Assembly (NCBI GenBank): GCA_902764575.1
Contig: CACWWI010000004.1
Coordinates: forward strand, 1 to 35,551
DNA length: 35,551 nt
DNA from: an uncultured Coriobacteriaceae bacterium
Lineage (GTDB): Bacteria > Actinomycetota > Coriobacteriia > Coriobacteriales > Eggerthellaceae
Direction of reading: 5' to 3'
In this document: positions 27,383-34,690 of the stretch, in pieces
Numbering within the stretch: the first letter of the stretch is position 1
Layout of the letters: the number at the start of each line of letters is the position of its first letter
The notes under the pieces: generated by a model
The model's input: the letters and a program-made list of their open reading frames with translations, nothing else
Database searches by the model: none
Told to the model about the DNA's origin: nothing
Program-made: the position numbers and the translations under genes

Positions 27383-29008
27383 CTACTTCAAGTAGGGCCG
27401 TATCTTCACGAACACGTAAATTGCGAGCGCCACGCCCACGACCAAGCCCAGCCCGCCGAACAGCGGCACGCCGCCCAAGGAGACGGCACTTGCGCTGGCG
27501 CCCAGGATGCACGCGCCGATGACGAGACCCATGGCGATGAGGGCGATGGCGACAAGACCGGCAGCGGCGCGGATATCGCGCGATAGCTTTTCGGTTGCCG
27601 ACAGCTGCATGCCCACCTTCACATGACCCTTCTGCACCATGTCGAGCGTCTGGTCGATGCGCATGGGCAGCGACGCCATGGCCTCCGCGCTCTCGATGGT
27701 CTTGCTTGCGATGCCGGCTGCCGCACGGCGCAGGCTGTTCGGGTCGAAGCTCGACTTCAGGTAATCCACGAGCACCGCCATAATGTTGAGCCGCGGGGAG
27801 ATGTGGTGGATGGTGCCCTCGAGCGTCACCAGGCCACGGCCGAGGTTGGTGAGGAACGGGTCGACGTCCATGCCGACATCCGTGAGCGAACCGGTAAGCG
27901 ACGAGATAAGCGCGCCGGTGTCGAACTCTTCCAGATCGACGTCGATAAACTGGCCGGTCACGTCCTCGCACATCTCGAGCAGCTGCGAGTGGTCGATCGG
28001 GCCGGTGGGCGTGGCCACCTTCAGCACCGCGCGCTTCAGGCCGTATGCGTCGCCCTTCACGAGCGCCAGGATGAGCTCCTTCAGGGTATCGCGCTGGGTT
28101 CCCGTCATCGTACCCATCATGCCGAAATCGATCCACTCGATGCCGCCGTCCTCGGTCAGCATGACGTTCCCGGCGTGCGGGTCGGCATGGTAGAAACCGT
28201 CCTCCATCATCTGCTGCATATAGTTGTGGGCAACGAGGTATGCGATCGCATCGCGCTCCTCGCCGGTCTTGCCCATCTCGTCGATCTTCTCGGCGGGCGG
28301 CGCGGAGACGAAATCCTCGGTGAGGATGGCGCTCGTCGAGTAGTCGCGGTAGCACTTGGGGCTGGTCACGTTCTCGCGCGGCTCGTTGTTTGCGTAGAAG
28401 CGGTCGAGGTTGGCCTCCTCGTTCTTGAAATCGAGCTCCTCCATCGAGGTCTTGACGAGCTCGGCGACCAGGTCCTTGAGCGACAGGCCGCCCTTATCCT
28501 TGTTCACGGCGTCGAGGATCTCGACCAGGCGCTCCATGATGGCCAGGTCGTTGGTGACGGTCTCGACGATGCCGGGACGCTGCACCTTCACGGCCACGAT
28601 CTCGCCCGTGGGCAGCTCGGCCTTATGCACCTGAGCGATGGAGGCCGACCCGAGCGGCTTCTCGTCGAAGCTTGCGAACAACTCGCTCAGGGGCTTGCCC
28701 AGCTCCGTTTCGACCTGTTGCTTCACGTCGGAGAAGTCGAGCGGGCGGGCGTTCGTGCGCAGCTCGCCGAGCGCCTCGCAGTACTCCATGGGCAGCATGT
28801 CGGGGTGCGTCGAAGCAATCTGCCCGAGCTTGACGAACGTCGTGCCCAGGTCCTGGATGAGATCGACCGTCGTCTCAGGGGTGAGGCCATCCTTGATATC
28901 GTATTTTTTAACGATCTCAAGGATCTCCTTGAACCGGGCCCTCGATTCCGCCTTCTCTTCCTTGCTGCGCTTGCGCGCCCTCTTCATCGATAGACCGAAA
29001 TCCGCCAT
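27383..29008 (-). CDS. ABC1/UbiB (AarF) family kinase-like protein
   Basis: This 541-residue protein belongs to the atypical ABC1/ADCK/UbiB kinase family linked to quinone and lipid metabolism. Diagnostic parts are KLGQ (60-63) in the KxGQ motif, LGSASIAQVH (119-128, the Ala-rich nucleotide loop), VAVKVQRPG with K141, HADPHAGNVM (catalytic region) and WIDFGMMG (metal-binding Asp). Two C-terminal membrane segments follow (about 485-506 and 515-535). AAAGGAG precedes the ATG. The cellular substrate is unknown; a role in respiratory quinone supply is possible but not shown. It interrupts the rimM-trmD order together with its neighbours. Confidence 0.93.
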   Translation of the reverse strand: MADFGLSMKRARKRSKEEKAESRARFKEILEIVKKYDIKDGLTPETTVDLIQDLGTTFVKLGQIASTHPDMLPMEYCEALGELRTNARPLDFSDVKQQVETELGKPLSELFASFDEKPLGSASIAQVHKAELPTGEIVAVKVQRPGIVETVTNDLAIMERLVEILDAVNKDKGGLSLKDLVAELVKTSMEELDFKNEEANLDRFYANNEPRENVTSPKCYRDYSTSAILTEDFVSAPPAEKIDEMGKTGEERDAIAYLVAHNYMQQMMEDGFYHADPHAGNVMLTEDGGIEWIDFGMMGTMTGTQRDTLKELILALVKGDAYGLKRAVLKVATPTGPIDHSQLLEMCEDVTGQFIDVDLEEFDTGALISSLTGSLTDVGMDVDPFLTNLGRGLVTLEGTIHHISPRLNIMAVLVDYLKSSFDPNSLRRAAAGIASKTIESAEAMASLPMRIDQTLDMVQKGHVKVGMQLSATEKLSRDIRAAAGLVAIALIAMGLVIGACILGASASAVSLGGVPLFGGLGLVVGVALAIYVFVKIRPYLK

Positions 29009-29046
29009 GCCCCGTTTCTCCTTTTACGCTCAGTACAGTGCTCAAT

Positions 29047-29063
29047 CGATAGTACCACTATCG
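29047..29063. promoter_or_regulatory. Small perfect inverted repeat upstream of the ABC1 gene
   Basis: CGATAGT (29047-29053) and ACTATCG (29057-29063) are perfect inverted repeats around ACC, 39 nt upstream of the ABC1 gene start. This could be an operator site. No clear promoter hexamers were identified around it. Confidence 0.35.
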
Positions 29064-29139
29064 TCCGATGGGCGCGCGCCGATCAAGCGGCTGGGCAGCA
29101 TCAGCCGCCTGCATCGTGTACCCTGGCCCGCTAAAGCAA

Positions 29140-29169
29140 GAGCCCGGCGTCCTCGCGGATGCCGGGCTC
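29140..29169 (-). terminator. Rho-independent terminator after the DUF1269-like gene
   Basis: GAGCCCGGC (29140-29148) and GCCGGGCTC (29161-29169) form a 9-bp stem with a 12-nt loop, followed on the minus strand by TTGCTTTAG. It lies 38 nt past the stop at 29208. It should reduce read-through from the ribosomal operon into the ABC1 gene. Confidence 0.85.
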
Positions 29170-29207
29170 GCTGCATTCGTCAGCTATTTAGGCAGAACCC
29201 CCGAACG

Positions 29208-29831
29208 CTAAATGGGAGACGCTTGGGTCATCGTCCTATTGACAGATTCTTCGTACTCTTCGAAATCTTTCTTGGCCTTTTCCTCGCGCTCCGCCTTGCG
29301 CTGGGCCTTGATCTCGTTCGCCACATCTTCGCTGACCTGTTCCTCGAGCCGGCGCAATTCCTCGGCTTCCTTCGCGACGTCTTCGGCATCGTAGCGGATG
29401 GCCGTGGTCTTGTACGCTGCAAACACGGCGTCGAAGGCGGGTTCGTCTTCCTCTACCAGCGCAACGATGGCCGTTTCGCCCTCGAAGAGCTTGCTGGAGA
29501 CCACGGCGACGGCGTTGACGGCGTCAACCGCCTTGTCGGCGTCGGAGGCGCTCCCTGCATAGGCGCCCACGCCAGCGCCCAAGATGACGCCGATCGGGCC
29601 GCCGAGGATGCCTATGAGCGAGCCGACGACCATTCCCATGGCCGTGCCATCGCCAGCGGTGGTATCCGTGGAATACCCGTCAAGCACATCGATGTTGCCG
29701 CCCTTGTTCCTGATGAGCGAAGCCTCTGGAGCGGAATAGCCCGGGCCCGCGATTTTCGTGCGCAGCTCGTTGAAGGCCTGGAAGGCCTCGCTCTCGACAT
29801 CGAAGATGGTGATGACTACGTTCTTCTTCAT
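29208..29831 (-). CDS. DUF1269-like protein with glycine-zipper membrane hairpin
   Basis: This 207-residue protein starts with a small alpha/beta region (KKNVVITIFDVESEAFQAFNEL, 2-23), then a Gly-rich hydrophobic hairpin (about 63-93, GMVVGSLIGILGGPIGVILG) that may insert in the membrane, then a second soluble region (about 98-150) and a long charged helix (about 148-200, Glu/Lys/Arg-rich). The layout fits proteins annotated as DUF1269; the function is unknown. AAGGAGC precedes the ATG. On the minus strand TGATAGCAT, near 29888, could be an extended -10. It follows rimM by 110 nt and ends in a terminator. Confidence 0.78.
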   Translation of the reverse strand: MKKNVVITIFDVESEAFQAFNELRTKIAGPGYSAPEASLIRNKGGNIDVLDGYSTDTTAGDGTAMGMVVGSLIGILGGPIGVILGAGVGAYAGSASDADKAVDAVNAVAVVSSKLFEGETAIVALVEEDEPAFDAVFAAYKTTAIRYDAEDVAKEAEELRRLEEQVSEDVANEIKAQRKAEREEKAKKDFEEYEESVNRTMTQASPI

Positions 29832-29941
29832 GCTTGCTCCTTGCTCCTAAGTTCGGACAGTCGGCCTTGATATCGACCGTGCACCCATGCTATCACGCAC
29901 GCACCCCGCAGCTTGATGACACTTTGGTATAAAGTTTCGTT

Positions 29942-30457
29942 CTATAAGTCCAGGAGGCCCTGGGGCAGAACCGCGCTCACCGTGCACGATTCCGAATCGA
30001 CCTCGCGCACGATTTCGTCCACGACTGGAACGAGCACCGTGCCGCCATCCGGGCGCTCCACCTCCAGGAGGTCCTGCCCGGGGTTACTCACGAGGCCCGT
30101 CACCTTCCCCACCGCGCCAGCTTCCGCGTCGATGAGGGTCCAGCCCTCCCAGAGGGCGGGCTCTTCCTCGTACAGGGACTCGCCGAGCGCGTCGCGGCGA
30201 ATCAGGCAATGGCAGCCCGCCAACCCGTGGGCAGCCTCGCCGTCGACACCCTCGAAGACGACTTCCGCAGAACGGTCGTCGATCTCGTTCACCGACTTGA
30301 CCACCGCACGGCGCGGAAGGTCGGTCTGCGGCGGGACGAAAGCCACCTCATCTCCCGCCTCCAGCAGAAAAGGAAGGCCCGCCGTGCCGCGCACGACGAG
30401 CCTTCCGTCTAGGTTCTTGGGTTTCGCCAGTACCGCTACGTCGATCCAGGCGCGCAT
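29942..30457 (-). CDS. rimM: 16S rRNA processing/ribosome maturation factor RimM
   Basis: RimM binds ribosomal protein S19 and helps mature the head of the 30S subunit. The 171 residues show the N-terminal RimM barrel (IDVAVLAKPKNLDGRLVVRG, 5-24) and the C-terminal PRC-barrel (about 98-168), with VTGLVSNPGQDLLEV and VPVVDEIVREVD matching the family's PRC signature. Its ATG directly follows the TAG of the KH-domain gene, so translation is probably coupled. In many bacteria trmD comes next; here three unrelated genes intervene. Confidence 0.94.
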   Translation of the reverse strand: MRAWIDVAVLAKPKNLDGRLVVRGTAGLPFLLEAGDEVAFVPPQTDLPRRAVVKSVNEIDDRSAEVVFEGVDGEAAHGLAGCHCLIRRDALGESLYEEEPALWEGWTLIDAEAGAVGKVTGLVSNPGQDLLEVERPDGGTVLVPVVDEIVREVDSESCTVSAVLPQGLLDL

Positions 30458-30709
30458 CTAGTCGAGAATCTCGACTTCCACGCGCATGTCGTTGCGCGAA
30501 GCGGCCGCGCGCGCCAGCGTGCGGATGGACTTGATCACGCGGCCCTGGCGGCCGATGACCTTGCCCGTGTCCTCCTCGTTGACGCTGATCTCGATCAGCA
30601 CCGCGCCTCCGTCCTCACGCGACGTGATCTCGAGGTCGTCGGGGTAGTCAACGAGCGGCTTAACAACGCACTCGACGAGGCCGGCGATGTCCTGGGTGTT
30701 CTCGGCCAT
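30458..30709 (-). CDS. khpA: KH-domain RNA-binding protein KhpA
   Basis: This is a small RNA-binding protein of 83 residues with a single type II KH domain. The GxxG loop is GRQG in GKVIGRQGRVIKSIRTL. It is usually encoded between rpsP and rimM, as here, and in Gram-positive bacteria works with KhpB/EloR in control of cell elongation and small-RNA biology. It starts 3 nt after the rpsP stop and abuts rimM, so the three form one transcript. Confidence 0.94.
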   Translation of the reverse strand: MAENTQDIAGLVECVVKPLVDYPDDLEITSREDGGAVLIEISVNEEDTGKVIGRQGRVIKSIRTLARAAASRNDMRVEVEILD

Positions 30710-30712
30710 GCC

Positions 30713-30955
30713 TTAAGCTTCCTTGTAATCGGCCCACAGGCGAGCGACCGTGTCGGTCGGCTGGGCGCCGTTGCTCATCCAGTAATCCACGCGCTCCTTG
30801 TCGAACTTCACCATCGACGGGGTGACGCAGGGATTGTAGCGGCCGACTTCCTCGATGAAGCGCCCGTCGCGGGGCTTGCGGGAATCGGCGACGACGATGC
30901 GGTAGTACGGACGCTTCTTGGCGCCGTGACGTGCGAGACGAATCTTAACTGCCAT
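30713..30955 (-). CDS. rpsP: 30S ribosomal protein S16
   Basis: This is ribosomal protein S16, required for assembly of the 30S body. The 80 residues start [20 protein letters not shown] and continue with [21 protein letters not shown], both diagnostic of S16. AAAGGAG precedes the ATG with suitable spacing. It heads the rpsP-khpA-rimM transcript and has a clear promoter about 50 nt upstream. Confidence 0.98.
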   Translation of the reverse strand: MAVKIRLARHGAKKRPYYRIVVADSRKPRDGRFIEEVGRYNPCVTPSMVKFDKERVDYWMSNGAQPTDTVARLWADYKEA

Positions 30956-31004
30956 GTAAATGAACTCCTTTTGCTACTACAGGCTATGAAAACAGCAACT
31001 CGGT

Positions 31005-31033
31005 ATTGTATGGTGCGGCCGCGATTAAGGCAA
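31005..31033 (-). promoter_or_regulatory. Sigma-70-type promoter of rpsP
   Basis: On the minus strand TTGCCT (31033-31028) and TACAAT (31010-31005) are separated by 17 nt. This is the best promoter match in the window and lies about 50 nt upstream of rpsP. An inverted repeat overlaps its -35 element. Confidence 0.8.
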
Positions 31034-31053
31034 GAAGTGAATTGCTGCCTTAA
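31025..31053. promoter_or_regulatory. Inverted repeat overlapping the rpsP -35 element
   Basis: TTAAGGCA (31025-31032) and TGCCTTAA (31046-31053) are perfect 8-bp inverted repeats, 21 bp from centre to centre, about two helical turns. The downstream half covers the -35 hexamer. This geometry suits a dimeric repressor or activator, but no regulator is identified. Confidence 0.5.
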
Positions 31054-31082
31054 CCAAAGCGCCACAACACGCGTCTGACCCA

Positions 31083-31243
31083 CTGTCCGCCCTCGTCTGC
31101 GAATGGGAAGCGGCTATCGCCGGGAGAGGGCGTAGCCGCTTCCGCAGGTACTAAATTCCTTTTTCTTCAGTTAACCGAGGACGCCGTAGGCCTAGCCCTC
31201 CCCCGGCGATAGCCGCTTCCCGTTCGCAGGCGAGGGCGGACAG
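31083..31243 (-). repeat. Palindromic intergenic repeat, copy D (same ends, different interior)
   Basis: CTGTCCGCCCTCG (31083-31095) pairs perfectly with CGAGGGCGGACAG (31231-31243). Next come 28-nt arms (31097-31124 and 31202-31229) with one mismatch that would be a G-U pair in RNA. The outer sequence, ACGCGTCTGACCCACTGTCC on the left, matches copy C, but the interior is unrelated to copies A-C. It lies between the end of the small membrane protein gene and the rpsP promoter, where it could act as a terminator or insulator. Confidence 0.88.
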
Positions 31244-31247
31244 GAGG

Positions 31248-31865
31248 TTAGGCGCTCTCTTTCTCGTCCTTAGGCTTGCGGAACCGAGCGAAGAACCCCT
31301 GCTCCTTCTTGGCAGCTTCTTCGGCTTGTGCGGCATCGAACTTCTCGGCCGCTTCCTTTTCCTGCGCGCGCTGCTCGGCGCGGACGCGCTTCTGCTCTCG
31401 GCGCGCCTCCTTGGACTTGCCGTTCATGATGGAGGCGTTGTAGATCTTGCGCTCCTTGCGGATCTTGCCCAGGTCGAGCCAGAACGCCAGGATGATCAGC
31501 GCGTATGCGGCAATCATGAGGCCCATGGACAGGTTGCGGAACGACTCGTCCAGCTTGGCCTGCACGAGGAACGACCCGGCGGTGCAGGCGATGGCGCCGA
31601 TGAGCATGATCCACCAGTAACGGCGCAGGCGCTTGTAGCCCTCGGTGTCCTCGTAGCGGTGCGTCGGCAGCGCCTCGGCCTTCTCCATGGCCTTGCGCTC
31701 GCGCTCGCGTGCTTCCTGCTTCTTCTGCTTCTTCGACTTCGGCGCGGGGTCGCGCACAGTGGCTGCGCGGGCCGTCTTGGGTTTTGCGGACGCAGAGCTC
31801 TTGCGCGTCTTACCGCTGCGGTTCTCGTCCTGGTAACGCTCGTTCATGGGGTTGCGCTGGCTCAT
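31248..31865 (-). CDS. Small two-pass membrane protein of unknown function
   Basis: I do not recognise this family by name. The 205 residues have a long, very basic N terminus (1 to about 80, Lys/Arg/Ala-rich), two membrane segments (about 84-104 and 112-130) separated by a short loop, and a charged helical C terminus (about 135-205, KEARREQKRVRAEQRAQEKE). The strong positive charge at both ends suggests cytoplasmic tails that could touch RNA, DNA or acidic lipids; this is inference. The ribosome binding site is weak. It lies 41 nt after purC, probably in the same transcript. Its stop codon lies just inside the conserved end of repeat copy D. Confidence 0.82.
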   Translation of the reverse strand: MSQRNPMNERYQDENRSGKTRKSSASAKPKTARAATVRDPAPKSKKQKKQEARERERKAMEKAEALPTHRYEDTEGYKRLRRYWWIMLIGAIACTAGSFLVQAKLDESFRNLSMGLMIAAYALIILAFWLDLGKIRKERKIYNASIMNGKSKEARREQKRVRAEQRAQEKEAAEKFDAAQAEEAAKKEQGFFARFRKPKDEKESA

Positions 31866-31906
31866 GAGTGCTGCACTCTCTCGTTTCTCTCAGTTGCGGC
31901 CGCCGC

Positions 31907-32779
31907 CTAGAAGGCGAACGTGCGGCCGGTGATCTTCTCGTAGGCTTGGATGTACTTCTCTGACGTCTTCTCGATGACTTCCTGGGGAAGGCGCGGCGGG
32001 TTGCCCGTCTTGTCCCAATGGGCGGTGAGCCAGTCGCGCACGAACTGCTTGTCGAAGCTTGCCTGGTCGCGGCCGGGCTCGTATTCGTCGCCGGGCCAGA
32101 AGCGCGAGGAATCGGGCGTGAGCACCTCGTCAGCCAGGATGATCTGGCCGTTCAGGCGCCCGAACTCGAACTTCGTGTCGGCGATGATGATGCCGCGGTC
32201 GGCCGCATGGTCACGTGCGGTCGTGTACACCTTGAGCGACAGGTCGCGCAGGGCGGTGGCGTCTTCCGTCCCGATGAGCTCGGCGCAACGGTCGAAGCTG
32301 ATGTTCTCGTCGTGGTCGCCGATCTCGGCCTTCGTCGAGGGCGTGAAGATGGGCTCGGGAAGCTTGGAGGAGTTCACGAGGCCCTGCGGCAGCTCGATGC
32401 CGCAGACGGTTCCCTCGCGCTGGTACTCCTTCAGGCCGCTTCCGGCAAGGTAGCCGCGCACGATGCACTCAACGGGGAACATCTCCGCCTTGCGCACGAG
32501 CATGAACCGCCCGCGTAGGTAATCGGCGTAGGGCTGGAACTGTTCGGGCAGGTCGGCCACGTCGGTCGACACCAGGTGGTTTTCGACTACGCCGTCGAGC
32601 AGCTCGAACCAGAAGCACGAGATCTGCGTGAGCACCGCGCCCTTGTGGGGAATCTCGTCGTCGAGGATGTAGTCGAACGCCGAGATGCGGTCGGTTGCGA
32701 CGAGCAGCAGCTTGTCGCCCAAATCGTACAGGTCGCGCACCTTGCCCTGCGCATCGGGCCTGATGTCGATACCAGCCAT
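31907..32779 (-). CDS. purC: Phosphoribosylaminoimidazole-succinocarboxamide synthase
   Basis: SAICAR synthetase joins aspartate to CAIR in purine synthesis, using ATP. The 290 residues from the ATG at 32779 (AAGGGG 7 nt upstream) begin MAGIDIRPDAQGKVRDLYDL; the open frame extends upstream without a good start. Family segments are LLLVATDRISAFDYIL, HKGAVLTQISCFWFELL, PVECIVRGYLAGSGLKEYQ, LPEPIFTPSTKAEIGDHDENI, and IADTKFEFGR with the metal-binding region. The longer single-domain form matches the roughly 290-residue type. It lies 120 nt after the queuosine-precursor transporter gene. Confidence 0.96.
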   Translation of the reverse strand: MAGIDIRPDAQGKVRDLYDLGDKLLLVATDRISAFDYILDDEIPHKGAVLTQISCFWFELLDGVVENHLVSTDVADLPEQFQPYADYLRGRFMLVRKAEMFPVECIVRGYLAGSGLKEYQREGTVCGIELPQGLVNSSKLPEPIFTPSTKAEIGDHDENISFDRCAELIGTEDATALRDLSLKVYTTARDHAADRGIIIADTKFEFGRLNGQIILADEVLTPDSSRFWPGDEYEPGRDQASFDKQFVRDWLTAHWDKTGNPPRLPQEVIEKTSEKYIQAYEKITGRTFAF

Positions 32780-32899
32780 GTCATGCCCCTTCAATCGAAA
32801 AACGTCGAACTTGTCCATTTTAGCGACGGCGGCACGTGTGAGCGGTAAATACACGCAGAAAGCGTTTGGGGCAGGGGGCGTCCCCTGCCGCATGTATCC

Positions 32900-33586
32900 C
32901 TAGGAGGCCGTGGGGGAGGTGCGCTTCGCCCCGCCGCGGGTGAGCAGGTAGAAAATCGGGGTGTCGAGCGCGGCGAGCACGAACTTGCACAGGTACTGAC
33001 CCACCATCATGGCGCCCAGCTGGCCGATCATCGCGGGGTCGAACAGCCATCCGAAGCCGATGCCGAACGCGATGCCGATGAACACCACCGTATCGATGAT
33101 CTGCGAGGTCATGGTCGACGCGTTGTTCCAGATCCAGCGGCTGCGCGCCGTTCCCCCGTTCGCCAGCACCCGGTTGCGGATGCGGTGGAAGATGAACACG
33201 TCCCACGACTGCGCAAGCAGATACGCGGTCATGCTTGCCACCACGAACACGGCGTTTTGCCCCAGTAGCAGGTCGTAGGCCGCCTGCATGTTCGGGTCGG
33301 CTGCCGGCAGCGCTTCGCCGACGAGAATCAGGCAGGTTGCCAGGATCTGGCAGAAGAACCCGCCGAGCACCACCATGCGCGCCTCCTTGGCGCCCCAGAT
33401 CTCGCCGATGACGTCGGTCATGAGGAACGTCACGCAGTAGCAGATCACGGCCGACGGCACGAGGATCGTGCTCCCGAACAGCGGGATGCCCGTCTGGACG
33501 GTCTTCGCCGTGATCACGTTGGAAATGACGAGTGCCACGGCGAAGACCATGGCACACAGCATGAGGTTAGTATTCGTTTTCTTCAC
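32900..33586 (-). CDS. Queuosine-precursor transporter (YhhQ/VUT family)
   Basis: This 228-residue membrane protein belongs to the YhhQ (vitamin uptake-like, VUT) family, which imports queuosine precursors such as preQ0 or preQ1. It has about six hydrophobic segments and family stretches VISNVITAKTVQTGIPLFG, FLMTDVIGEIWGAKEAR and AQSWDVFIFHRIRNR. The start is GTG at 33586, six nt after AAGGAG. That ribosome binding site lies inside a preQ1-I riboswitch, so expression should fall when preQ1 is plentiful. A broken queF lies about 1 kb away, so this transporter may be the cell's source of the precursor. Confidence 0.93.
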   Translation of the reverse strand: MKKTNTNLMLCAMVFAVALVISNVITAKTVQTGIPLFGSTILVPSAVICYCVTFLMTDVIGEIWGAKEARMVVLGGFFCQILATCLILVGEALPAADPNMQAAYDLLLGQNAVFVVASMTAYLLAQSWDVFIFHRIRNRVLANGGTARSRWIWNNASTMTSQIIDTVVFIGIAFGIGFGWLFDPAMIGQLGAMMVGQYLCKFVLAALDTPIFYLLTRGGAKRTSPTAS

Positions 33587-33593
33587 GTGCTTC

Positions 33594-33628
33594 TCCTTGT
33601 TTTTTTAGGTTGGTGATTGCGACAACCT
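33594..33628 (-). ncRNA. preQ1-I riboswitch controlling the transporter
   Basis: On the minus strand AGGTTG (33628-33623) pairs with CAACCT around the 10-nt loop TCGCAATCAC. An A-rich tail ends in AACAAGG. From memory this matches the Thermoanaerobacter-type preQ1-I aptamer: same UCGCA in a 10-nt loop, 5-6 bp stem, A-rich tail and terminal ACAAGG. The last bases are the ribosome binding site of the transporter gene, so ligand binding should block translation start. The ligand fits the function of the gene. Confidence 0.92.
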
Positions 33629-33656
33629 CTCAGATACGGCTGAGAACCGAGAGCGT

Positions 33657-33665
33657 ATTATAGCA
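33657..33665 (-). promoter_or_regulatory. Extended -10 promoter of the transporter leader
   Basis: On the minus strand TGCTATAAT is a perfect extended -10 element, with TATAAT at 33662-33657. Transcription would start near 33650 and run through a short hairpin (CTCAG/CTGAG) into the riboswitch. No clear -35 was found. Confidence 0.7.
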
Positions 33666-33740
33666 AAATCAATGTTAAGGCTATCGGTTTGCTTCCGCAT
33701 ACCGTTATACTTCACAGTGACGATATCAAGGAGGTATGCA

Positions 33741-34610
33741 ATGAAGTGCATCAAATGCGGCCATGAACTCAAGGACGGTGCCGTTTATTGCATCAGGTGC
33801 GGCACTATGCAGGTTTCGATGGAGGGCGAGCGCCTGAGCGCTAAGGACCTCGCCGATTCCGAGAAACCGATCGGCATGCGCCATGCACGCGAGTTCGAGC
33901 AACCCCCCAGCAACAACGGCAAGCGCATCGCCATCGTCGTTGTCGTGCTCGTGGTCGTTGCGGCGATCGTCGCAATCCTCGCGTACACGTGCATGGGGCA
34001 GAAGAAGTCGGAAGACGATTCCGCGAACGCAGCTGCAAGCGCCGTGTTCTCGTCCCAGTCGGCTTCGTCGACCGCTACGTCCACCTCGTCTACCGCGTCG
34101 TCGACGGCGTCGAGCGCCGCAAGCTCTACGGCCGCCTCTTCGTCGGCTGCTTCCTCGTCGGCCTCGGCTGCTTCTTCCGCCGCGTCGCAGAGCGCTGCGG
34201 CCCAGAACCAGCCAGCTACTCAGGAGCAGCAGCAGCCGCAGCCGCAGCCGGCGCCGGAGCCCGAGCCCGAGCCGCAGCCGCAGGTGGGCGACCAGCCCAG
34301 CTACGCCCCCCAGCCCACGTCGGGTGACTACGTGCTCGGCGACAGTTCCTCGCGCTACTACTCGCGCGACGAGCTCGAGTCCATGAGCGCTTCCGACCTC
34401 TACTACGCGCGCAACGAGATCTTCGCGCGCCACGGGCGCATGTTCCACCGCTCCGACCTGCAGGCGTACTTCGACTCCAAGGACTGGTACAACCCCATCT
34501 ACACGCCCGAGCAATGGGATGCCATGGGCAATCAGCTCAGTGACGTCGAGAGCCAGAACTCGCGGTTGATGGCCGAAGTCGAAGCGAGTAAGAACTCGGG
34601 TTACCTGTAG
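33741..34610 (+). CDS. Zinc-ribbon membrane protein with C-terminal YARHG domain
   Basis: This is a 289-residue single-pass membrane protein of unknown role. An N-terminal zinc ribbon (C3, C6, C17, C20) is cytoplasmic, a membrane segment covers about 62-85, and the outside part is a long low-complexity linker: Ser/Ala/Thr-rich (about 95-155), then Gln/Pro/Glu-rich (about 157-190). The C terminus (about 205-285) is a YARHG domain, LYYARNEIFARHGRMF (220-235), with DWYNP. This domain occurs on exported proteins of bacteria and is thought to act at the cell surface. AAGGAGG lies 6 nt before the ATG at 33741. TATACT (33706-33711) is a possible -10. It ends in a strong terminator. Confidence 0.9.
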   Translation: MKCIKCGHELKDGAVYCIRCGTMQVSMEGERLSAKDLADSEKPIGMRHAREFEQPPSNNGKRIAIVVVVLVVVAAIVAILAYTCMGQKKSEDDSANAAASAVFSSQSASSTATSTSSTASSTASSAASSTAASSSAASSSASAASSAASQSAAAQNQPATQEQQQPQPQPAPEPEPEPQPQVGDQPSYAPQPTSGDYVLGDSSSRYYSRDELESMSASDLYYARNEIFARHGRMFHRSDLQAYFDSKDWYNPIYTPEQWDAMGNQLSDVESQNSRLMAEVEASKNSGYL

Positions 34611-34658
34611 GATGCCGCGTTCGGGACGCGTCCCGAACTGCGTGAATCTGCGCTTATC

Positions 34659-34690
34659 GGGCAGGGACGAGCTCCCTGCCCGTTTTCTTT
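34659..34690 (+). terminator. Rho-independent terminator after the YARHG gene
   Basis: GGGCAGGGA (34659-34667) and TCCCTGCCC (34673-34681) form a 9-bp stem with a 5-nt loop, followed by GTTTTCTTT. It overlaps the stop codon of the oppositely oriented queF remnant. A separate perfect palindrome, TTCGGGACGCGTCCCGAA, lies just upstream at about 34620-34637. Confidence 0.93.
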
